Source: Macrothele yani
Taxonomy: Eukaryota; Arthropoda; Arachnida; Araneae; Macrothelidae
Assembly: GCA_039090855.1 (NCBI GenBank)
Contig: CM077013.1
Span: forward strand, 140,823,240-140,887,239
Direction: 5' to 3'
Length of the DNA stretch: 64,000 nt
Below the pieces are notes generated by a model. It had not been told where the DNA came from and made no database searches. It saw only the letters and a list, made by a program, of their open reading frames with translations. The position numbers and the translations under genes are program-made. Below, piece after piece: positions 33,975 through 44,589 of the stretch; positions within the stretch are counted from its first letter, which is position 1; every line of letters begins with the position of its first letter.

Positions 33975-34587
33975 CTTCCTCTTTAATTATAACATTCCAG
34001 TCAGATCGTGAAACAATATCTTCTTAGGTGTAGATTCCTCTGGAAAGTGAATGTAAATGAAGGTAGGAATGAGTCTGATATGACAATGTCAAGCAAAAGC
34101 AAGGGTACTGCAGGTACCAACTGAGCTGACCAGTGGCAGCTCACGAAGTGCATGCACATTTCAAAGAGTTAATCATAAAGCAGGTGGATGACAGGAAATG
34201 CAGACAGCATAAGGCGGAGGGGTAATCAGAAAATTGTAAACAAAATTCACAGCAAAGGGGAAGGGCGGGGATGAGAGTTTGGTATAAGGAATTCTTATGG
34301 TTTGAATTTCTAATTCGCAACACCACAATTAACATATAAAAAGAATGTATATAATTTGGTCTAAAATATGATGTATTTGTAGATGTTTTATATGAAAAGT
34401 ACTAATTAACAAAGAAGCCTTGTTAAAAATCTGGATTTTGTTTGTTCTAGAGATTTGATTCAATGTAACACCCTGAATAGTTCATGTACTGCAAAGTTTC
34501 ATATGTTAATCTTTACCAGCTAATAAATCCTGAATTGTCCATATGCTAATGAATTTCATTTGTTAAGCTGCACCAGTTATGTGTAGT

Positions 34588-34888
34588 TATATAATGAATC
34601 AGAGCAAACATTGCTAATGGCATTCCATTATACTTAGATTGTTTTTGCATCAAAGATGATACTTATTAAAATGCCACTATTTTCGGTAGACTTAATTCAA
34701 CAGATTCCAGCTGAGAGATGGTGGCACAAGATCCACAACCTTGTGACAAAAGATTCAAAAGCTGATCAAGAATAGAACAACGTATGCGATTTGATGGCTG
34801 ACGAGAGCCCTAGTGGCTGAAACCGTGGTCCCATTGTTTCCTTTGCTGGCATTTTAATAAGTATCATCTTTGATGCAAAAACGATTTG
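34588..34888 (+). mobile_element. 301-bp foldback element with hammerhead motif, 13-bp target duplication
   Basis: AGTTATGTGTAGT flanks exactly (34575-34587, 34889-34901). After a 50-nt left tail the arm ATTGTTTTTGCATCAAAGAT begins near 34637 and is mirrored at the extreme right (ending 34886). Arms are about 42 bp. A hammerhead core lies just inside the right arm. No coding capacity. Structure equals a 5'-truncated Penelope-like insertion that kept only the 3' repeat. Confidence 0.78.
34792..34836 (+). ncRNA. Type I hammerhead ribozyme candidate
   Basis: Core CTGACGA (34798-34804), stem II AGCC/GGCT with a 5-nt loop, GAAA (34819-34822), a very short stem III CC/GG closed by two bases, and the cleavage triplet GTC ending at 34830 are all in order. 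Stem I pairs TGATGG (34792-34797) with CCATTG (34831-34836), with a G-U pair at the end. One unpaired G follows the core. All invariant hammerhead nucleotides are present. Short stem III is known from Penelope-like element hammerheads. Predicted cut after position 34830. Confidence 0.72.
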
Positions 34889-35002
34889 AGTTATGTGTAG
34901 TGTTGTGTTTAGTTTCCAAAGTTTAAATTTGTTTATTGTTTTTTTTTTTTTTTTTTATCACATTGAATGAGTACCTGAAGCTTGTGTTCTTTATTTTTAT
35001 AG

Positions 35003-35073
35003 ATATTCGGTCCCCTCTTTCCAGTAGTAACTGTTGATGGTGTAGATGAAGCCATAAATGTGATAAACAGCAA
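35003..35073 (+). CDS. ALDH3: ALDH3 exon (IFGP segment)
   Basis: Acceptor TTTTATAG| and donor AGCAA|GTATGT. It encodes IFGPLFPVVTVDGVDEAINV INS and two bases of Lys. IFGP directly follows the Glu-Glu ending the previous exon and completes the EEIFGP motif. The run PVVTVDxVDEAINxIN is class 3 ALDH. Only 71 nt long. Covers about residues 334-357. Confidence 0.93.
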
Positions 35074-36557
35074 GTATGTGGTTTTCATTTCAATGTTTCC
35101 TAAAATTTTCCATGTCAGTCTTTTGTGCTATCACATTCTTATTTCATGCATTAACATCAGTGTGCACCATATGGTTAAAACTGATTAATTAGTTTAATGG
35201 TTCTTAAAACTAATCAGTCAGTTGGCATATGGGAATTCTTTATGATGCATTGGCTTTTGCTGGATGCATTTAATTATTTTCATGTTTTAAAATGGCAGTT
35301 GTACTTCTCACAAGCAATGAAGAAACACCATAGGTTTTATTATCGATTTTAACACAAGTAGGTGTCAGTTGTTGTGATCAGTAGTTACTAGAATCTGTAA
35401 AAGCAATCTCCAGAGAACAGATTCAAATGTAGTAATAAAAAAAAGCCATTTGTTGGAATCACATTTTCAAGCATAAGATTCAAAATTACACCAATTCTCA
35501 TTTTTTAAAGAAGGTTAAAATGTTTCAAAATAATTCTTGTTTACAGACACACATCTCAAGCTTAAAATGATTATGAATATTTTTAAATTAGTATATTTTC
35601 AAAAAGTTGGAAGTTGCCCAGTTAGTCCTTGGCAGGCAGTTATCCCTCCCCAATGGGTAGCAATGCTTGAAAAATTTCTGAAAAGTTACAGCTGGGCATG
35701 TTCAGAAATTATTTTACCTTCCCAGGTAGTAAAAGCTAGATGCCCGGGGAAAATTATTTTTTTAAGATAACAAATCGAAACCCTCATTTTGTTTTTCAAG
35801 TTAAAAAATATGAACTTTTTTTTACATATTTTGCATTTCTGTTTTAAGGATCTGAATTCAAAATGTTCAATGCACAAATGCGTGTATCTCAAGTTTGAAG
35901 ATCATGATGATTCTGAAATTGGTATCAAATGATATGAAGATTAAACTGATATTTGAGAAATTAAGTGATTCTGCCAGGTTCCTTTCATTAGAGTTTTTGC
36001 TCTTTGTTACTAAAAACCGGAGTCTAGTTCCATCAGAGGCATGCATCCTAATTAATTAAATTAAAAGAAGTGATGTTCTTCTGTCCTTGGCACTCTGTAA
36101 TAATAATAATACAACTTATGGTGATTAGTGATCAGTAGTTACTAGAAAGAAGCACACATGTGATGACTGTCTTTTTTCTTGTAGTAGAAAATTCTATTCC
36201 AATAAAGGTAAGTCGATCATGCCAGTTACATTAAGAAATGAGAACTTTTACAAAGAAATTTTGCAAGTTGGGAGCTCTGAGCCTCGTCTTAGGTCTTCAT
36301 CACTCCAATGGAGGAATAAGATTGTTTACAGATTCTGTTTGAATTTTTGTTGCCAGATTTTAGAATCTATCTCCAGATCATTGGGATGGATCTATTCCAG
36401 ACTTTTTGTATTTTTAAATTTAGTTGCTCCGACCGGGCAACTAGATTTTTTATTTTGCCTGCCCAGGCTAATAATTTACATGCCCAATCATCTCGGACAT
36501 AGTGTTTTTCAAGCCCTGGGTAGAGTGATGAAAGTGATGAGAAAATGTGAACAAGCC
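35074..36557. other. Start of ALDH3 intron 4: nothing recognised
   Basis: AT-rich intron. A weak inverted phrase around AACTGATTAATTAGTTT at 35180-35215 can form a small hairpin. No gene signature. Confidence 0.5.
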
Positions 36558-36772
36558 ATCAGCTGACTTAGTGGTTCAAGCATTGGCTTCTGACCGTTCG
36601 GCTGAGATGGGCCCAGGTTTGAATCCCGTTGAGGCATGGATGTTTTGTTTTACAGCAGTGGCTCTCTCCCTCTCCTGGAACCAGTGGCTCTAAATTAGGA
36701 ACTGGCAACTGTATATAGGTCATCGAGTTGCTTATGATGGTCGTTAAGCCCCACACAAACAAACAAAATGTG
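36558..36772 (+). mobile_element. tRNA-derived SINE copy 2
   Basis: Same family as the 9.4-kb copy: CTTAGTGGTTCAAGCATTGG head, GGTTTGAATCCCG B box, CCTGGAACCAGTGGC body, and an (ACAA)n-type tail. Confidence 0.85.
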
Positions 36773-37018
36773 GACTAATTCCACTTAGCAAAGTCATGGA
36801 CCTATTGCCATTCTTAAGATGCCAATAAAAGGTGGAGCAACTGATAATAAGTATAAAATCGTATGCATTATTGAAAACTCACAGCAGACTATTAGCAATA
36901 ATTCAGAATCAGCAAAAAATAAGTGACTATTTTAATTATACGTATTTACTTTGTTGATATCATAACATTTTCTATGTGAGTCAACAGAGAATTCCTATCC
37001 TACATGCAGTAAAATTAA

Positions 37019-37765
37019 CTGTGTTAATAACTATTTTATGGGTCTTATAGAGGTAATTATTTGAAAAAATTGGTCAAATTTTCGAACTAAAACCTAGTTC
37101 ATCATCAGGACTACGTCACTGGAGTTAGTTGCTGCTACTCAGTCGGAAGTGCCCAACTGTAATTATCATTAATTGTTGTACTTCTCACTATTTCCATCCC
37201 TTCTTCTGGCTTCCTCTTTAATAAGTGTGATTGGTGGGTGGTTGTTTTTACTGAGTTCCAAATTATAGGGTGTCCACTTGCTTGTACATGTCTGTCCTGT
37301 CCTGTTTTGCTACTAATGTTCCTAATAGCTACCTGATGTTCTTTCAACTGGACTTTAATAATACTTCCTGTTTCTCTATAATAAAGTCCAGTTGAAAGAA
37401 CACCATGTAGCTATTAGGAACATTAGTAGCAAAACAGGATAGGACAGACATGTACAAGCAAGTGGAAACTCCATAATTTGAGACTCAGTAAAACAATCGC
37501 CCACCAATCACACTTAGTAAAGTGGAAGCCAGAAGAACGCATGCAAATAGTGAGAAGAAGTACGACAACTTACGATAATTGCAGTTGGGCACTTCCGACT
37601 GAGAGGCAGCAACTACTCCAGTGACAAATATAGTCTTGATAATGAACTAGGTCCTAGTTCGAAAATTTGACCAATTTTTTCTAATAATTTCTTCTGTAGG
37701 GACCGTAATAGTTATTTACACAGTGAACTATAAATAGAGGAGCCATAAATTTATTTACAACTAGG
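37019..37765 (-). mobile_element. Penelope-like element fragment pair forming a 0.7-kb palindrome
   Basis: Two copies of the same 345-bp Penelope-like 3' end lie head to head (37019-37375 and 37385-37729). AGTAAAATTAA flanks at 37008-37018 and 37766-37776, with a roughly 36-nt tail at the right. The minus-strand copy keeps an open C-terminal GIY-YIG frame. Both arms end in a CTGATGA-type core, a GAACTAG/CTAGTTC stem and GAAA, a hammerhead-like motif. Confidence 0.82.
37135..37365 (-). pseudogene. GIY-YIG endonuclease C-terminus of a Penelope-like element
   Basis: The minus-strand peptide MKEHQVAIRNISSKTGQDRH continues through HVQASGHPIIWNSVKTTTHQ and LLKRKPEEGMEIVRSTTIND. It follows the RLKEHxxAVRN...HxxxxGHxIDW...ReKIxEAIxIRR pattern at the end of Penelope-like element proteins with a C-terminal GIY-YIG nuclease. 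The catalytic Glu region is present, but RT and the YIG part are missing. The plus-strand mirror copy is broken by indels. Confidence 0.78.
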
Positions 37766-37776
37766 AGTAAAATTAA

Positions 37777-38687
37777 TTTGACTTTTATTTGGTAATCTAA
37801 CCTTGTTAACACTGCTTCTCCACAAATGGTTTTCATTAAATTGAGATTTTTAATTTATGTACTGTATTTTTTGGCTTAATAAGTCAAATGGGTTAAATTT
37901 CTCAATTCTCTTACCTTCATTCTTAGATAAATCGATCTTGAGTATAAGATGAAGCTAGAGCAATTACAATTAGTGGTCTGGAATTCTGTAACTTTAACAT
38001 TTCAGTAAATGTTAAAAGGAAATGAGATATTCCACATTTTTTTGGGGGGGCAAAAACATGAGTTTTGTAAGTTTATTTGTTTCTTATGAATTGAGGCTAC
38101 ATGTAGGCTATTCCTTCACTTTAAGCGAAATCACAAACCAAAAGAACCTTTTATTTCAATGAGAAACATGAAATACATTAAGATAGGCATAATAATTGGC
38201 AGCAACAGTTGATTTTAATTCAATTGAGCCATACAGCTGAATGATTGACAGAGCAAAAATAAAAAAATCCTTCGCTAGACGCTAGTCATTTGCTGTTCTT
38301 AAAAATTGCCAACACTGTTGTTGTCACTAGCTAATCAACTGCATGGCAGCATCATGTTTCAGAGGTTTAATTATTGCATTCTAAATGTGTTGCAGCCATT
38401 GTAGTTCTGTCAGCTCTGCAAAATTAAGGGTGAATGCCACCCATGGGGCCCTCAATGGGTTGCAAAGAGAATACTATTAACATACGATAACATTCACTCC
38501 AAATAGGTCATGGTAATTTTAATGATGTTTCTGTTGTACAGAAATATCGGTTCTAGCACCTTTTAAACAAGTTCTTAGTGACAGAATATTACACTTCATA
38601 CACTTGCGGAATATTTTCATATACAGTAGACATGATATTGCGATTCAGGTGCTTGGATAATGACCGAATTTAAGGCACAATAAATAA

Positions 38688-38694
<7 letters not shown>
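37777..38694. other. No recognised gene
   Basis: AT-rich intron sequence between the Penelope palindrome and the RTE cluster. Nothing recognised. Confidence 0.5.

Positions 38695-38720
<26 letters not shown>
38695..38720. repeat. (TA)n tract at the 3' tail of RTE copy D
   Basis: A TA run directly abuts the ATCATCATC-type 3' end of the minus-strand LINE. Similar TA runs lie at 39957-39982 and 44550-44570. Confidence 0.9.
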
Positions 38721-38723
<3 letters not shown>

Positions 38724-39957
38724 TCATCGTCAACCATTATCAATCCACTGTTGGACGAAGGTCTCCCCAAGTTTCCTCCACAACGGTCTGTCTTGTGCCA
38801 GTCTCCTCCATGTCACCCCTGCATACTTTCGAATTTCATCCACCCATCTCCCATGTGGTCTTCTTCTAGGTCTTTTCCTGTCCCTTGGAATCCAATCTAA
38901 AATTTCGGCTGTCCATCGATGATCTGTCCTTCTGGCAGTATGTCCAGCCCATTGCCATTTCAGAGATTTAACTCTGATCATGATGTCTTCCACTCTTGTC
39001 ATTTTTCGGATCCACGAGTTCCTCTTCTTATCTCTCCTGGTTACACCAAGTATGCACCTCTCCATGCTACTTTGAGTTGTCTGCAGCCTTTGTATGTCTC
39101 TTTTAGTTAAGGTCCACGTCTCTGCACCATACGTAAGCACTGGAAGGATGCATTGATCAAACACTTTTCTTTTAAGACATAATGGCATATTGCTCTTGAA
39201 AATTATGCTGTTTCTTCCAAAAGCTCTCCAGGCAAGTTTTGTAAGCCGATTAATTTCTTCATCAATGTGACCCTCACTTGATATCTGCTGTCCAAGATAA
39301 ACGTGCATGTCTGTTATCTAAAGCTTTTCTCCATCAATCGATAAATCTTCATTTCTTGTAAAAGCATTGAACATCACTTTTGTCTTCTGAAAGTTCATTT
39401 TTAATCACACTTCTTTACTCTTGTCAGCAAGTTCCTGGATCATACTCTGCAGCTCTGATGGGGTAGTTGCAAAAATGACTACGTCATCAGCAAAACGAAG
39501 GTGGGTTAGATAATCTCCATTAATCTTTATCCCCTTGTTTTCCCAGCTCAGCGACTGAAAAACACCCTCCAATGTGGCATTAAAGAGCTTCGGAGATATG
39601 GTGTCACCTTGTCTCACTCCCTTTCCAATTTTTACGTGTGTTGTATTTTCAAACAGCCTAATCTTTGCACTTGCATTTTCATAGATGTTATTAATAATAT
39701 TAATGTATGCATCTTCAATACCGCAGGTTTTCAGAGCCATTGTAACTGCTGATGGTTTCACCGAATCAAAGGCTTTTTCATAATCGATAAAAGCCATGCA
39801 CAATGGAAGTTCATATTTCCTCGCTCTTTCAATTAGTTCTCTCAGCACTAATTGAAAGAGCGAGGGAATATGAACTTCCATTGTGCATGGCTTTTATCGA
39901 TTATGAAAAAGCCTTTGATTCGGTGAAACCATCAGCAGTTACAATGGCTCTGTATGT
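38721..39957 (-). mobile_element. RTE LINE copy D with 5' inversion
   Basis: The minus strand encodes RT in two long frames. 39881-39405 has LCMAFIDYEKAFDSVKPSAV (motif A), GVRQGDTISPKLFNATLEGV (motif B) and HLRFADDVVIFATTPSEL (motif C, ADD). 39308-38730 has ILPVLTYGAETWTLTKRDIQ, SWIRKMTRVEDIMIRVKSLK and WIPRDRKRPRRRPHGRWVDE. A stop/frame change separates them near 39315-39405. At 39846 the 5' end turns back: 39847-39953 is an inverted copy of the adjacent 5' segment, so the copy starts with a head-to-head duplication, as in twin-primed insertions. Very similar to copies E and F. Confidence 0.9.
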
Positions 39958-39982
39958 ATATATATATATATATATATATATA

Positions 39983-41250
39983 GGAACTACAGACCTATCA
40001 GCCTCCTATCAGTGATTTATAAAATCTTCACTAAAGTTCTTTCACACCGCTTGAAGGTAACACTGGACATGGCTCAACAGAGAGAACAAGCTGGATTCAG
40101 GAGTGGCTACAGCACAATAGATCATATCCACGTACTGAGAGAACTAATTGAAAGAGCGAGGGAATATGAACTTGCATTGTGCATGGCATTTATCGATTAT
40201 GAAAAAGCCTTTGATTCGGTGAAACCATCAGCAGTTACAATGGCTCTGAAATCCGTGCGGTATTGAAGATGCATACATTAATATTATTAATAACATCTAT
40301 GAAAATGCAAGTGCAAAGATTTGGCTGTTTGAAAATACAACACCCATAAAAATTGGAAAGGGAGTGAGACAAGGTGACACCATATCTCCGAAGCTCTTTG
40401 ATGCCACATTGGAAAATGTCTTTCAATCACTGAACTATGTAAACAAAGGAATAAAGATTAATGGAGATTATCTAACCCACCTTCGTTTTGCTGATGACGT
40501 AGACATTTTTGCAACTTCCCCATCAGAGCTGCAGAGTATGATCCAGGAACTTGCTGACAAGAGTAAAGAAGTGGGATTAAAAATGAACTTTCAGAAGACA
40601 CAAGTGATGTTCAATGCTTTTACAAGAAATGAAGATTTATCGATTGATGGAGGAAAGCTGGAGATAACAGACATGTACGTTTATCTTGGACAGCAGATAT
40701 CAAGTGAGGGTCACATTGATGAAGAAATTAATCGGCTTACAAAACTTGCCTGGAGAGCTTTTGGAAGAAACAGCATAATTTTCAAGAGCAATATGCCATT
40801 ATGTCTTAAAAGAAAAGTGTTTGATCAATGCATCCTTCCAGTGCTTACGTATGGTGCAGAGACGTGGACCTTAGCTAAAAGAGACATACAAAGGCTGCAG
40901 ACAACTCAAACCAGCATGGAGAGGTGCATGCTTCGTGTAACCAGGAGAGATAAGAAGAGGAACTTGTGGATCCGAAAAATGACAAGAGTGGAAGACATCA
41001 TGATCAGAGTTAAATCCTTGAAATGGCAATGGGCTGGACATACTGCCAGAAGGACAGACCATTGATGGACAGCCAAAATTTTAGATTGGATTCCAAGGGA
41101 CAGAAAAGACCCAGAAAAAGATCACATGGGAGATGGGTGGATGAAATACGAAAGTATGCGGGAGTGACGTGGAGGAGACTGGCACAAGACAGACCGTTGT
41201 GGAAGAAACTTGGGGAGACCTTCGTCCAGCAGTGGATTGATAATGATTGA
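39983..41250 (+). mobile_element. RTE LINE copy E (RT domain, plus strand)
   Basis: Starts truncated at GAACTACAGACCTATCAGCC, the NYRPISLLS block of RT. It continues with motif A (LCMAFIDYEKAFDSV), a frameshift near 40255, motif B (MRQGDTISPKLFDATLENVF), motif C (FADDVDIFA) and the thumb/C-terminal region. A 233-codon open stretch runs 40364-41065 to a TGA. The 3' end GGATTGATAATGATTGATC meets an inverted copy of itself at 41251. No endonuclease. Divergence from D and F looks low by eye. Confidence 0.9.
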
Positions 41251-41369
41251 TCATCATCAACCATTATCAATCCACTGCTGGACGAAGGTCTCCCCAAGTT
41301 TCTTCCACAACGGTCTGTCTTGTACATGTACAGACCGATGATATTGGTGAAAAATGACCGATGATATAT
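41251..41369 (-). mobile_element. RTE 3'-end scrap, inverted against copy E
   Basis: About 75 bp repeat the RTE 3' end in minus orientation, forming a near-perfect palindrome with the end of copy E. A 45-bp linker with ACCGATGATAT phrases precedes copy F. Confidence 0.8.
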
Positions 41370-44300
41370 CATCATCATCAACCATTATCAATCCACTGCT
41401 GGACGAAGGTCTCCCCAAGTTTCTTCCACAACGGTCTGTCTTGTGCCAGTCTCCTCCACGTCACTCCCGCATACTTTCGAATTTCATCCACCCATCTTCC
41501 ATGTGGTCTTTTTCTGGGTCTTTTCCTATCCTTTCGAATTCAATCTAAAATTTCGGCTGTCCATCGATGGTCTGTTCTTCTGGAAGTATGTCCAGCCCAT
41601 TGCCATTTCAGGAATTTAACTCTGATCGTGATGTCTTCCACTCTTGTCATTTTTCGGATCCACGAGTTCCTCTTCTTATCTCTCCTGGTTACACCAAGTA
41701 TGCACCTCTCCATGCTGCTTTGAGTTGTCTGCAGCCTTTGTATGTCTCTTTTAGCTAAGGTCCACGTCTCTGCACCATACGTAAGCACTGGAAGGATGCA
41801 TTGATCAAACACTTTTCTTTTAAGACATAATGGCATATTGCTCTTGAAAATTATGCTGTTTCTTCCAAAAGCTCTCCAGGCAAGTTTTGTACGCCGATTA
41901 ATTTTTTCACCAATGTGACCCTCACTTGATATCTGCTGTCCAAGATAAACGTACGTGTCTGTTATCTCCAGCTTTTCTCCATCAATCGATAAATCTTCAT
42001 TTCTTGTAAAAGCATTGTACATCACTTTTGTCTTCTGAAAGTTCCTTTTTAATCCCACTTCTTTACTCTTGTCAGCAAGTTCCTGGATCATACTCCGTAG
42101 CTCTGATAGGGTAGTTGCAAAAATGACTATGTCATCTGCAAAACGAAGGTGGGTTAGATAATCTCCATTAATCTTTATCCCTTTGTTTTCCCAGTTCAGT
42201 GATTGAAAGACATTTTCCAATGTGGCATTAAAGAGCTTCGGAGATATGGTGTCACCTTGTCTCACTCCATTTCCAATTTTTATGTGTGTTGTATTTTCAA
42301 ACAGCCGAATCTTTGCACTTGCATTTTCATAGATGTTATTAATAATATTAATGTATGCATCTTCAATACCGCAGGATTTCAGAGCCATTGCAACTGCTGA
42401 TGGTTTCACCGAATCAAAGGCGTTTTCATAATCGATAAAAGCCATGCACAATGGAAGTTCATATTCCCTCGCTCTTTCAATTAGTTCTCTCAGTACGTGG
42501 ATATGATCTATTGTGCTGTAGCCACTCCTGAATCCAGCTTGTTCTCTCGGTTGAGCCATGTCCAGTGTCACCTTCAAGCGGTGTGAAAGAACTTTAGTGA
42601 AGGTTTTATAAACACTGATAGGAGGCTGATAGGTCTGTAGTTTCAGAGATCCTCAATGTCACCTTTCTTATGTAGCAGGATCATTGTAGCGGTGTTCCAA
42701 TCCTCAGGAATTTTTCCTTCATTAAGGCATCGAGTGAAAATTTGGGCGAGTACTGTTTCGATTTCTCCACTTGCTTCTTGTATGATGTCTACAGTAATTC
42801 CATCTTCTCCTGGAGCTTTTCCCCGCTTCATGTTCTTGATTGCATGTGCAACTTCTGCTGGAAGGACTGGAAGGACTCTGGTACTGGTACCTTTCATGAT
42901 GTCTGGAGTACATGTATCATCCCTTTCATATAATTTGGAGTAGAAATCTTTCACTCTTGTCAAAATTTCGCCTCTATTTCTTGTTACAGAACCATCTTCT
43001 TTTCTCAGTGCCATAATCTGTTTTTTCCCCTTACTGAGATGTCCCTTTGCTATCTTTAGGCTTTGGTTGTTTTCAATTGCTTTCCTTACTAGTTCACAGT
43101 TGAATTTCCTTAAGTCTTCAGTGATACTTTTTCGTACTGTCTTGCATAGCTCTATATATTCCACTTTGGAAGTCACATCTTCTTTAGTTGTCCTCATCTC
43201 TCTTCTTTTTTGCATCAATATTTTGGTTTTTCCTGATAATTTGTTCACATGCAATGTGTTCTTAGACCCAGCTAATTTTGTTGCTGTTTCCATAAGAGCT
43301 TTGGTTACTTTTCTGTTAACTTCAGAAATATCGACTTCTTCCGATGTTAGGCCTTCTAAAGCAGAGAATCTGTTCTTCAGTTCCAATTTGAAGGTATTAT
43401 GGTGTTTTTTAAGGTTGGTTATGTCAATACATTTTGTTTGTCTTATGAGCTTGCTACGTTCGAGTTTAGTGTTGAGGTGCATCTTACATCTCACCAATCT
43501 ATGGTCACTGCCTGTGTTGAACTTGTTTAGCACACTGCAGTCTTCTATGACGAATTTTTTTGTTACACATAATAAAATCAATTTCACTTGTCGTCCCATT
43601 TGGATGTCTCCATGTCCATTTCCTGTGTGGCTTTTTCTTGAAAAAGGAGTTCAAGATGAAAAACTCTTCTGCCTCTGCAAACTCTACGAGAGTATTTCCA
43701 CGCTGGTTTCTGTTGCCGTGACCGAATTTACCTACTGAAGTTTCATTCTGTTGCCGTTGCCCTATTTTTGCATTGAAATCTCCCATAATTATCGTCAAGT
43801 GCTGCTTACCTTTATTATTTAGATGACGAATTTCGTCATAAAATTCTTCAATTTCTTCTTCAGCATGACTTGTGATGGGTGCATAAGTTTATATAATCTG
43901 AGCCTGGTATCTTCTCGAGAGTTGGATAACGAGTCGTGCAGCTCTGTCAGAGGAACTTTCAACTTCTACCACTTTATCCTTCAGTTTCTTGTTTATTATA
44001 AATCCAACACCACTAGTTCTGCCAGTATCTGTCCCACGTTAGTAGAAGAGATGTCCACTTTTCAGTTCAATGAGATCTCCTTTTCTCCTTACCTCAGTTA
44101 GCCCGACGATGTCCCACTTGATCCTTTGTAGTTCCTCTTCAAATTCAAGAAGCCTTTAATCAGAAGATAGGGAGCGTCCGTTATACGTAGCCAAGGTCAG
44201 CATCAGATGGCCGCCTAGTCCGGTCCTCCGAGGATTCTTAGCACCCTCTGCCTTCATGTCGCACTGGCCGCTGCCTTGGCCAGGTACATTCCAGCTGCTG

Positions 44301-44545
44301 GAGACTGAGGGCCAAGATTTAAGTCATGGAGTCATTTTGGAGGGGTTTGGCCATAACTCACCACGCTGGCCAAGCGGGTTGGTGAGTGTGGGATAGCATT
44401 TCCTCTAATCCCGATGGTATAGTTATACTGCTATTGGCGGTCGTCAGAGCCCCTTTAGTGGGAACAGGATGTATCACGAGAAGGCGGGGTTGACATTTGT
44501 CAAGGAGAGGCTGTGATGTTACGCATCACCTGACCTTACATCCCG
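41370..44545 (-). mobile_element. RTE LINE copy F, near full length
   Basis: The only copy with both endonuclease and RT. The 3' end is at 41370 and the 5' region extends to the AT run at 44550. The 5' part (44545-44170 on minus) holds an untranslated leader with a CCTGGCCAAGGCAGCGGCCA phrase. Coding starts with LTLATYNGRSLSS, an APE-type endonuclease opening. Total about 3.2 kb, normal for RTE elements. It is the reference copy for the other fragments in this window. Confidence 0.9.
41540..44190 (-). pseudogene. RTE endonuclease-reverse transcriptase, few disabling changes
   Basis: APE endonuclease: TIIMGDFNAKIGQRQQNE (43798 downward), RKWTWRHPNGTTSEIDFIMC and GSDHRLVRCKMHLNTK hold the catalytic Asn/Asp and SDH motifs. 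A 1-base change in an A-run near 43555 shifts frame between them. The linker and RT start (43599-42643) has RGKAPGEDGITVDIIQEASG and ATMILLHKKGDIEDL, then TGA. A base missing near 42610 shifts frame again. The RT core (42577-41540, 345 codons) carries LCMAFIDYENAFDSV, GVRQGDTISPKLFNATLENV and LRFADDIVIFA, then the C-terminal TYGAETWTLAKR and SWIRKMTRVEDI. Stops also occur upstream of 43798. All RT catalytic Asp residues remain. Confidence 0.9.
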
Positions 44546-44589
44546 ATGATATATATATATATATATATTATACACATATATGGATAATT

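Noticed and set aside
43067..43738. 223-codon plus-strand frame
   Set aside because: Antisense to the RTE endonuclease/RT linker; motifs are on the minus strand.
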